A DNA stretch of 5,010 nucleotides from Campylobacterota bacterium (GTDB lineage Bacteria > Campylobacterota > Campylobacteria > Campylobacterales > Sulfurovaceae), in contig DSAK01000148.1 in the NCBI GenBank assembly GCA_011372825.1, positions 1-5,010 on the forward strand. The letters are read 5' to 3'. The notes under the pieces were generated by a model. The model was not told the origin of the DNA. It saw only the letters and a list, made by a program, of their open reading frames with translations, and did not search any database. Below are positions 1 through 4,719 of the stretch, piece by piece. Each line of letters starts with the position of its first letter. Position 1 is the stretch's first letter. The translations under genes were made by a program, and so were the position numbers.

Positions 1-87
1 ACAAGTGAAATATATCTTGCCAATTCAGCAGTAGCAGCAGCTAGCGCTATTGCAGGGAAGATAGCTGACCCAAGAAATATTGTCTAA
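1..87 (+). CDS. leuC: 3-isopropylmalate dehydratase large subunit, C-terminal end (partial)
   Basis: The reading frame is open from the first base and ends at TAA (85-87), giving 28 residues that include EIYLANSAVAAASAIAGKI and end in ADPRNIV. The pattern (E)xYLA(N/S)xAxxAASAxxGxIxDP is the usual C-terminus of the aconitase-superfamily large subunit, best matching LeuC, which isomerises 2- to 3-isopropylmalate in leucine synthesis together with LeuD and a [4Fe-4S] cluster. The cluster cysteines lie upstream, outside the window. A homoaconitase-type paralogue shares this tail and cannot be excluded from 28 residues. No T-run terminator follows the stop. Confidence 0.62.
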   Translation, partial: TSEIYLANSAVAAASAIAGKIADPRNIV

Positions 88-160
88 TTATAAAATTTTC
101 ACAGTGCTCGCACGATTATTGTGTTGTGATCTGATTATATTCAATTTTTAAAAGATTACA

Positions 161-396
161 ATAAAAAACTTACCACTCTTATGTTAGCAGCTCTTCTTGG
201 GCTTGCAATGGCTATAGCAGACTTTTGTAGATGCTACTAAAGGTCAAAAACTCTACTCTAAATTCCTCAAAGATTCTTCTAGATTTGACGGTTTAAAATT
301 TGTAGCTACATATACTCAAGACGAGTTAGAAGAGATAAATGAAGCGGAGATTTGCATGAGTTTGCTTCAAAATCAGGTAGTGCGCCTAGTTGCTAA
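161..396 (+). pseudogene. Small exported protein with C-terminal Cys, frame-disrupted
   Basis: Three one-base repairs give a continuous protein of about 78 residues. (a) A G is missing after AT at 161-162; restoring it gives ATG AAA AAA CTT and the signal peptide MKKLTTLMLAALLGLAMA. (b) The T-run 223-226 is one base too long; with three T the frame continues ADFVDATKGQKLYSKFLKDSS. (c) One G is missing near 344-347; restoring it joins TQDELEEINEAG to DLHEFASKSGSAPSC and a TAA at 394-396. The layout (signal peptide, GxxLY start, TQDExEEI box, SG-x-x-PSC end) resembles a small periplasmic family I recall, without firm citation, from Sulfurimonas-like genomes, sometimes labelled cytochrome c-like; I see no CXXCH haem motif. 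Its function is unknown. An AT-rich element with TATATT at 136-141 could be a -10 box. Without repairs the longest piece starts at ATG 181 and soon hits a stop. Sequencing error and true decay are both possible. Confidence 0.5.
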
Positions 397-873
397 GTAC
401 GAAATCTGAGAGGTTTTTCGCTTCTTTTGCTATGACTAAACAAGACCAAAGAATGCTTACATGTTAGGTTCTATGGATAGCAAAACAGGATCATCGTATT
501 GGTTGAGAATAAATGTGCCAGTGTTAGAAAAGGTACATTTGGTGTTGAGTGTAACCATGATTCAAAATACTAAAGACTATTTACTTATGGTGAAGATACC
601 TTAGCAGGCTCTAAACTAGCCACTCGTGGCGATGCATGGGAAGCTTACTATACACACCAGATCTCAAAAGCTCTTAGTGCCCAAATTCGGTATACTGTGA
701 TGGATTATGACTATACTGGAAGCAACAACTTCTTTGGTGTAGATGGTGCACCTATGAAAATAAGCGACATCAAAATGGGTGCAGCAATGGGTGACAAGGA
801 GGCTAAAAAAATGGCTTCACAAGTAGTTGAAAAAGCTCAAGACTTGAGATTTTACGTAAGATATAGATTCTAA
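390..873 (+). pseudogene. DUF3373-type outer-membrane protein, C-terminal fragment, frame-disrupted
   Basis: Bases 532-873 read in one frame and end at TAA (871-873). They encode FTYGEDTLAGSKLATRGDAW, a stretch with YTVMDYDYTGSNNFFG, then GAPMKISDIKMGAA and the terminal DLRFYVRYRF, an aromatic C-terminus typical of an outer-membrane beta-barrel. Upstream the protein continues in two other frames: FFASFAMTK (frame of 432) and TRPKNAYMLGSMDSKTGSSYW (frame of 461). One A is missing from the A-run at 438-440 and one from 527-531. A TAA at 571-573 sits where YW-R would be expected. These features match my recollection of the DUF3373 family of Campylobacterota, whose members are several hundred residues long. 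Only about 160 residues remain, with no start, signal peptide or N-terminal part, and the fragment begins directly at the end of the preceding small gene. It is therefore a truncated remnant or an assembly artefact. The function of the family is not established; a porin-like role is only inferred. Confidence 0.55.
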
Positions 874-880
874 TATCTTT

Positions 881-916
881 TTACTCTCCCCATTTTGGGG
901 TGGGTGGAGATTTTTT
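881..916 (+). terminator. Rho-independent terminator after the DUF3373 fragment
   Basis: A stem of CCCCA pairing with TGGGG around a TTT loop (889-901) is extended outward, after one T/T mismatch, by several further pairs including G-T wobbles (ACTC with GGGT and neighbours). It is followed at 911-916 by six T. It starts 8 bases after the TAA at 871-873, the expected place for the end of that transcript, and separates the damaged block from purN. Confidence 0.72.
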
Positions 917-970
917 CATCCATACAATTTTATCAACACTCTCTAAAACACGAACAATTGATTAAATTAT

Positions 971-990
971 ACAAAGGCATTGCTCTTTGT
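971..990. repeat. Inverted repeat upstream of purN
   Basis: ACAAAG pairs with CTTTGT, and inside it GC pairs with GC around a three-base ATT core with one bulged T. It lies about 34 bases upstream of the purN -10 element, and no T-run follows. It could be an operator or a chance palindrome; no regulator can be named from sequence. Confidence 0.3.
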
Positions 991-1021
991 CAAAAATCAC
1001 TTTAAAAATATACCAATTTTT

Positions 1022-1036
1022 GCTACAATCGCTCTC
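1022..1036 (+). promoter_or_regulatory. Promoter of purN-thiG (extended -10), predicted leaderless
   Basis: TGCTACAAT (1021-1029) is an extended -10 box, with TACAAT at 1024-1029. Seven bases later is the A of the purN ATG (1037), exactly where transcription would be expected to start. No Shine-Dalgarno sequence lies between 1010 and 1036. No clear -35 box is seen; instead the upstream DNA is A/T-tract rich, as is usual for the housekeeping sigma factor of Campylobacter and Helicobacter. The inference is that purN is translated from a leaderless mRNA. Confidence 0.6.
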
Positions 1037-1570
1037 ATGAAAAAATTAGCAGTACTTTTTAGTGGCAAGGGGACAAATTTTGCTCATCTTGCTCAGCGAT
1101 ACAACATCTCATTAGCAATCACGAACAATCCACAAGCCCAAGGGATAGAGGTGGCAAAACATCACCATATCCCATTGTCTATTATCGAACCAAAAGATTT
1201 TTCTAGTAGGGAATCGTACGACAAGGAAATAGTAAAGTGTCTCAAAAATCATGAGATAGACCTAGCTGTCTTAGCTGGATTTATGAGGATTTTGACCCCT
1301 GTTTTTACAAAACAAATCAACGCTATCAATCTTCACCCTTCACTTTTACCAAGGCACAAAGGGATGAATGCCATAGAAAAAAGCTTCTATGATGAATATA
1401 GTCAAGGTGGGGTGAGTGTCCACTGGGTTAGCGATGAACTTGATGGCGGCGAGTTGATAGTGCAAAGAGAAATTTCTAAAGCCGGTTTAAGTTTTGATGA
1501 GTATTATGAGGCGATAAAAATGGCAGAAAAAGAGGCTCTTGGGCTTGCTATCGAAAAAATTTTAGAGTAG
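1037..1570 (+). CDS. purN: Phosphoribosylglycinamide formyltransferase PurN (GAR transformylase)
   Basis: This is a 177-residue cytoplasmic enzyme that transfers a formyl group from 10-formyltetrahydrofolate to GAR, the third step of purine synthesis. The phosphate-binding loop SGKGTN is at residues 9-14, VLAGFMRIL at 78-86 is the folate-side strand, INLHPSLLP at 97-105 carries catalytic Asn98 and His100, and DELDGG at 133-138 carries the catalytic Asp136. All three catalytic residues are present. The protein is shorter than the E. coli enzyme (212 residues), mostly at the C-terminus, as in the short PurN of Campylobacterota. The start at ATG 1037 gives MKKLAVLFSGKG, aligning with known PurN N-termini. 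An upstream in-frame TTG (980) would add 19 residues reading through the promoter, so it was rejected. The gene is followed by thiG after 11 bases, so the two are probably co-transcribed. Confidence 0.95.
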   Translation: MKKLAVLFSGKGTNFAHLAQRYNISLAITNNPQAQGIEVAKHHHIPLSIIEPKDFSSRESYDKEIVKCLKNHEIDLAVLAGFMRILTPVFTKQINAINLHPSLLPRHKGMNAIEKSFYDEYSQGGVSVHWVSDELDGGELIVQREISKAGLSFDEYYEAIKMAEKEALGLAIEKILE

Positions 1571-1581
1571 GGTGGTCTTGT

Positions 1582-2358
1582 ATGGATACAACTTTGAAGA
1601 TAGGTAAATATGAACTAAATAGCAGACTTATCGTTGGTAGTGGCAAATATGATAGTTTTCAAACAACTCTTGATGCTACACTAGCAAGCGGGAGTGAGCT
1701 TGTCACTGTAGCAGTAAGACGGGTCAATATCACAAATCCCGAAGAAGAAAACCTCATGGATTACTTCAAAGATACAAATGTCAAATTTTTACCAAATAGT
1801 GCTGGATGTACAACGGCAGAAGATGCTATCACACTATTTCGTTTGACCAGAGAAGCCACAGGTATTGACCTAATTAAACTTGAAGTTATTGGGGATACGG
1901 CAAAGACTCTCTATCCAGATGTCATTGAGACAATCAAGGCTTGTGAAGTGTTAAGTCGTGAAGGATTTACTATCATGGCATATACAAGTGATGATCCGAT
2001 TATGGCAAAACGACTTGAAGATGCAGGAGCCCACGCAGTGATGCCACTTGCTTCACCTATAGGCTCTGGACTTGGTATTCAGAACAAATTTAATATTCAC
2101 TTTATCCGTGAAGCTATCAGTGTTCCTGTTATTGTAGATGCTGGGATTGGGTGTGCAAGTGATGCAAGTGTAGCTATGGAGCTAGGAGCTGATGGAGTAT
2201 TGACCAATACAGCAATAGCCGAGGCAAAAGATCCGATACTTATGGCAACAGCGATGAAGCATGGAGTTATAGCAGGTAGGATGAGTTATCTAGCTGGCAG
2301 GATTCCAAAAAGACCATTTGCTACAGCCTCTTCCCCTGTTGACGGGATGATATTTTAG
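1582..2358 (+). CDS. thiG: Thiazole synthase ThiG
   Basis: This 258-residue (beta/alpha)8 barrel is of normal family length. ThiG condenses 1-deoxy-D-xylulose 5-phosphate, dehydroglycine and ThiS-thiocarboxylate into the thiazole phosphate of thiamine. The N-terminal LIVGSGKY is at residues 16-23, VAVRRVN at 43-49 and PNSAGC at 71-76. The Schiff-base lysine is Lys99 in LIKLEVIGD, with acid/base Glu101. GSGLG at 161-165 and DAGIG at 186-190 form the phosphate-binding part, and Asp186 is the other conserved acid. GADGVLTNTAIA follows at 202-213. The ATG at 1582 is preceded by a purine-rich AGGGTGG (1569-1575) that overlaps the purN stop codon, an adequate ribosome binding site suggesting coupled translation. 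ThiS, ThiF, ThiH and ThiC are not in the window. A 7-base tandem TTTAGCA duplication (2354-2367) spans the stop codon. Confidence 0.96.
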   Translation: MDTTLKIGKYELNSRLIVGSGKYDSFQTTLDATLASGSELVTVAVRRVNITNPEEENLMDYFKDTNVKFLPNSAGCTTAEDAITLFRLTREATGIDLIKLEVIGDTAKTLYPDVIETIKACEVLSREGFTIMAYTSDDPIMAKRLEDAGAHAVMPLASPIGSGLGIQNKFNIHFIREAISVPVIVDAGIGCASDASVAMELGADGVLTNTAIAEAKDPILMATAMKHGVIAGRMSYLAGRIPKRPFATASSPVDGMIF

Positions 2359-2366
2359 CATTTAGC

Positions 2367-2380
2367 AGGACGCTTGTCCC
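2367..2380. repeat. Weak hairpin in the thiG/transporter convergent gap
   Basis: GGAC pairs with GTCC around GCTT (core 2368-2379), extended only by an A-C mismatch or a G-T wobble depending on strand. It lies in the 61-base gap between two convergent genes, where terminators would be expected, but neither strand has a T-run after it. At best it is a weak bidirectional stop. Confidence 0.25.
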
Positions 2381-2419
2381 ACATTTCTGGCGATATAACG
2401 AAGTGCTACTTTGGTATCT

Positions 2420-3751
2420 TTAGGATAAAAGAGCTTTTATCTCCTCTTCGTCAATCAGCCCCTTTTCGTACTTTATGACTGCTATTTGTTCGCTTTGATT
2501 GGTATATGTCTCAACGATAGCATCATGACTCTCTAGAGATTTGAGTTGGCTAAGAGATATTTGATCAAGTGGGATATAGAGATTTGCTCTTGCGTTTGGA
2601 TTTGACATAGAAGCTACCCAAGCAAGCCAACCAATACACAAAGCAAGTACAAATGTAGCAAGATGTGCAACACTAAGATGTTGGGTCATTAAGCCAGCGG
2701 CAATACCACCTAGAAATATTCCGGTGTAGCCAAATGTATTTGCTACCCCTATAGCAGCACCTTTTTGGTGCACTTTGGCTAGTTTGCTTACAAAACTCTG
2801 AAGAAGAGGCTCAAACATATTGAATCCCATGAAAAATAGGACAACGCCTATTATAAAAAGTGTGACACTCCCACCAAATCCCATAAGTGCAAAACCAGTT
2901 GCAATTAGTGCGATCGATACCACAAAGACAAGTTTACCTTTTTCCTTTTTTTCACCAAAAACAACTGCTGGCCCCATCGCTAAGATTCCAAAAATGACAG
3001 CAGGGAGATAGACCTTCCATAAATCTATCTTTTCCCACCCAAACCCACCATCTTCAACCCCTTTGGTCATTACAAGTGGGATGATAAAAAATGCCATTGT
3101 CATGATAGATGAGTGAAAAAGAAATGTGATATACATTTTGACTAAACTTTTGTCCTTGAACACGTCAGCCATTGTGACCTTCTTGCCTTCATAGCTATGA
3201 GTTATAGTAGGTGGAGTTGGAACTTTTAGAAACAAAATTGCCAAAGCAATGAGCGCTAAAAGAGCAGTGAGTAAAAATAATTTATCAATCCCCCAAAGTC
3301 CACCAATGATAGGAGATACTATCATCGCAGCAGCAAAGCTCAAAGCGATAGTTGCCCCCATGATTGCCATCGCTTTGCCACGTTGTTCTTCTTTGACGAA
3401 ATCAGCAATCGTGGCACTTACAACTGCCCCAATCGCACCAGCACCTTGCAAGAAGCGTCCAACAAGAAGCATATAAATATTATCACTAAAAGCACACACA
3501 AAAGAGCCTATAGCAAAAACAATAAGCCCTAAAGTAAGAGTTATTTTTCTTCCGATTTTGTCACTCATGACCCCAAAGGGGACTTGAAAAAGAGCTTGTG
3601 TGAGGGCATAGCCACCCACAACCAAACCTGCTAGAAATCCAGAGGCTCCAGGGAGGCTTAGAGCATAGATTGAAATCACTGGCAAAACTACAAAAAGCCC
3701 AAAAAATCTCAAAGCAACAATGAAGCTAAGAGGTAAAACTTGTTTCAACAT
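2420..3751 (-). CDS. YajR-like major facilitator superfamily transporter with C-terminal soluble domain
   Basis: This 443-residue inner-membrane protein has about twelve predicted membrane helices (roughly 8-30, 42-60, 71-89, 94-114, 128-149, 157-176, 204-228, 248-266, 274-292, 296-316, 332-353, 362-381). The MFS motif A, GVMSDKIGRK, is at residues 60-69 between helices 2 and 3, preceded by GGYALTQALFQVPF. RFLQGAGAIGA (99-109) and ATIADFVKEEQRGKAM (113-128) match the helix 4-5 region of E. coli YajR, a proton-linked drug/metabolite antiporter-like protein of unknown substrate. Residues about 390-443 form a hydrophilic tail with the order strand-helix-strand-strand-helix, ending in IDEEEIKALLS. 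This resembles the ferredoxin-like YAM domain of YajR, but with no CXXC metal motif. The start at ATG 3749-3751 is supported by AAGG (3759-3762) 7 bases upstream. Substrate is unknown; the YajR assignment is from remembered similarity, not a search. Confidence 0.88.
   Translation of the reverse strand: MLKQVLPLSFIVALRFFGLFVVLPVISIYALSLPGASGFLAGLVVGGYALTQALFQVPFGVMSDKIGRKITLTLGLIVFAIGSFVCAFSDNIYMLLVGRFLQGAGAIGAVVSATIADFVKEEQRGKAMAIMGATIALSFAAAMIVSPIIGGLWGIDKLFLLTALLALIALAILFLKVPTPPTITHSYEGKKVTMADVFKDKSLVKMYITFLFHSSIMTMAFFIIPLVMTKGVEDGGFGWEKIDLWKVYLPAVIFGILAMGPAVVFGEKKEKGKLVFVVSIALIATGFALMGFGGSVTLFIIGVVLFFMGFNMFEPLLQSFVSKLAKVHQKGAAIGVANTFGYTGIFLGGIAAGLMTQHLSVAHLATFVLALCIGWLAWVASMSNPNARANLYIPLDQISLSQLKSLESHDAIVETYTNQSEQIAVIKYEKGLIDEEEIKALLS
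2424..2441. repeat. Perfect 8-bp inverted repeat at the 3' end of the transporter gene
   Basis: GATAAAAG-AG-CTTTTATC is a perfect inverted repeat with a two-base centre, lying in the last codons of the transporter gene (minus strand) and about 66 bases past the thiG stop. No run of T follows on either strand, so it is not a classical terminator, but it could stabilise either 3' end. It also encodes K-A-L-L-S, so chance is possible. Confidence 0.35.
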
Positions 3752-3770
3752 TTTGATACCTTAATTTGGA

Positions 3771-3776
3771 TAAAAT
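3771..3776 (+). promoter_or_regulatory. Candidate -10 box for rdgB
   Basis: TAAAAT follows TTTGGA in the 68-base divergent gap and would place the transcript start near 3783, leaving a leader of about 37 bases. Upstream DNA lacks a clear -35 box. An alternative is TATATT at 3790-3795. An AGGA at 3804-3807 and AAGAG at 3815-3819 precede the rdgB ATG; neither is an ideally spaced strong ribosome binding site. Confidence 0.35.
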
Positions 3777-3784
3777 TTGTCCCA

Positions 3785-3790
3785 ATTATA
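3785..3790 (-). promoter_or_regulatory. Candidate -10 box for the MFS transporter gene
   Basis: Read on the minus strand this is a perfect TATAAT. It would start transcription near 3778, giving a leader of about 27 bases that contains the AAGG ribosome binding site at 3759-3762. It overlaps the likely promoter of the divergent rdgB, so the two may compete. Confidence 0.45.
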
Positions 3791-3819
3791 TATATTTAAG
3801 ATTAGGATATGATTAAGAG

Positions 3820-4416
3820 ATGAAAATTGTTTTAGCTACTTCAAACAGCGGTAAAATCAAAGAGTTTAGCCGTTATTTTGACACCAATATCACACCTTAT
3901 AGTGACATCATTGCACCCTTTGAGATTATCGAAGATGGTGATACTTTTGCAGCAAATGCTCTCATCAAAGCAAGGGCTGTTCAAAATAAAGTAGGTGATG
4001 AGTATATAGTTTTAGCTGATGATAGTGGGATAAGCCTCCCTTTGCTTGGAGGTAAGCCAGGTATTTATAGTGCTAGGTATGCAAGAGTTGGTGCAAGCGA
4101 TAGAGAAAACCTAAACAAATTAGTTGAGACACTAAAGCAGAAAGATACCACAAAAACTCCAGCTTATTATACTGCTGCAATTGCCCTTGTGTTCAAAAAT
4201 ATTGAGTATGTAACTCATGGGTGGATGCATGGTAGCGTTGTTGATACCCCTAAAGGAGAAGGTGGTTTTGGGTATGATCCAATGTTTATCCCCCATGGGC
4301 ACAAAGAGACTTTAGGAGAGCTACCTCAAGAGGTTAAAAAAACAATCTCGCACCGTTTTCAAGCTCTTAAGCTGATGTTGCCGTTGATTAAAATGCTCCA
4401 AAGAGAGAACCCTTAG
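3820..4416 (+). CDS. rdgB: Non-canonical purine NTP pyrophosphatase, RdgB/HAM1 family
   Basis: This 198-residue cytosolic house-cleaning enzyme hydrolyses dITP, XTP and related deaminated purine nucleotides to the monophosphate and pyrophosphate, keeping them out of DNA and RNA. The length is normal for the family. The N-terminal LATSNSGKIKEF (residues 5-16) is the nucleotide-binding loop. EDGDTFAANALIKA (38-51) carries the metal-binding acid. LADDSG (65-70) contains the catalytic Asp67/Asp68, followed by GGKPGIYSARYA. GGFGYDPMF (148-156) binds the base, and SHRFQAL (177-183) closes the active site. All key residues are present. The ATG at 3820 gives the standard MKIVLATSN start. The TAG stop overlaps the stop codon of the convergent DUF493 gene. 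Confidence 0.96.
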   Translation: MKIVLATSNSGKIKEFSRYFDTNITPYSDIIAPFEIIEDGDTFAANALIKARAVQNKVGDEYIVLADDSGISLPLLGGKPGIYSARYARVGASDRENLNKLVETLKQKDTTKTPAYYTAAIALVFKNIEYVTHGWMHGSVVDTPKGEGGFGYDPMFIPHGHKETLGELPQEVKKTISHRFQALKLMLPLIKMLQRENP

Positions 4417-4685
4417 AGCACAACATCAACCCCCTCATAAGATGAAAAAGCACCAAAGAGGGCATCTCGCTCTTCTTGACTTTGGACAATACAGCTAGCA
4501 TAATAGCTTTGAAATTTGCCATTTTTTGAACTTTTGCCATATGAGCATAGGTGTTCTTTAGATTGTAAAACCTCTTTTATGCAATTATGCAACACATCTT
4601 TGTCTCTTCCTATGATAGTAAACCCCCATCTTGTTGGGTAAGATATCTCTGGTTTTTGTGTTGTTGAATCATCCAATATATCCAT
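4413..4685 (-). CDS. DUF493 (UPF0250/YbeD-like) family protein, HP0495 type
   Basis: The product is a 90-residue small soluble protein. Its start MDILDDSTTQKPEISYPTRW, followed by GFTIIGRDKD, matches the order seen in Helicobacter pylori HP0495 (a DUF493 protein that I recall begins with a PTIIYPCLWDY-type segment), with the later F-SYYAS and the ER-ALF helix in equivalent places. The family has a small alpha/beta ACT-like fold and no established biochemical function; a regulatory or ligand-binding role is only speculation. The start chosen is ATG 4683-4685, because AAAAAGGA (4691-4698) lies 5 bases upstream. A longer frame to 4769 exists, but its extra 28 residues are an out-of-frame reading of moaC. 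The stop TAA (4413-4415) overlaps the rdgB TAG. It probably belongs to the moaC transcript. Confidence 0.85.
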   Translation of the reverse strand: MDILDDSTTQKPEISYPTRWGFTIIGRDKDVLHNCIKEVLQSKEHLCSYGKSSKNGKFQSYYASCIVQSQEERDALFGAFSSYEGVDVVL

Positions 4686-4690
4686 TTTTA

Positions 4691-4698
4691 TCCTTTTT
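4691..4698 (-). promoter_or_regulatory. Ribosome binding site that fixes the DUF493 start
   Basis: On the minus strand this reads AAAAAGGA followed by TAAAA and ATG, the best Shine-Dalgarno sequence in the window. It favours the 90-residue product over the 118-residue reading that begins at 4769. Confidence 0.7.
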
Positions 4699-4719
4699 GA
4701 CATGAAAATCAGCAGATTT

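Noticed and set aside
88..160. Possible hairpin GTGC-TC-GCAC and other short repeats after the leuC stop
   Set aside because: The loop is too small and the stem too short, with no T-run; nothing beyond a possible weak -10 element is supported.
930..938. TTATCAACA, one mismatch from a DnaA box
   Set aside because: It is a single isolated near match in AT-rich intergenic DNA, with no cluster, unwinding element or replication genes nearby.
980..1036. 19-residue N-terminal extension of purN from a TTG codon
   Set aside because: It reads through the -10 element, has no ribosome binding site, and PurN family proteins begin at the MKKLAVLFSG position.
2354..2367. Tandem TTTAGCA duplication at the thiG stop
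   Set aside because: It has only two 7-base copies without other context, so it is likely chance or simple slippage, not a functional repeat or attachment site.
2820..3011. 63-residue plus-strand open frame
   Set aside because: It lies wholly inside the transporter gene on the other strand, has no family features and is rich in Pro/Thr/Lys, as expected of an antisense shadow.
3249..3476. 75-residue plus-strand open frame
   Set aside because: It is antisense to conserved membrane helices of the transporter, with low-complexity Ala/Ile/Pro content and no ribosome binding site.
3809..3823. Four-codon leader ORF (MIKR) whose TGA overlaps the rdgB ATG
   Set aside because: It has only a poorly spaced AGGA in front and is too short to distinguish from chance; translational coupling would need experiments.
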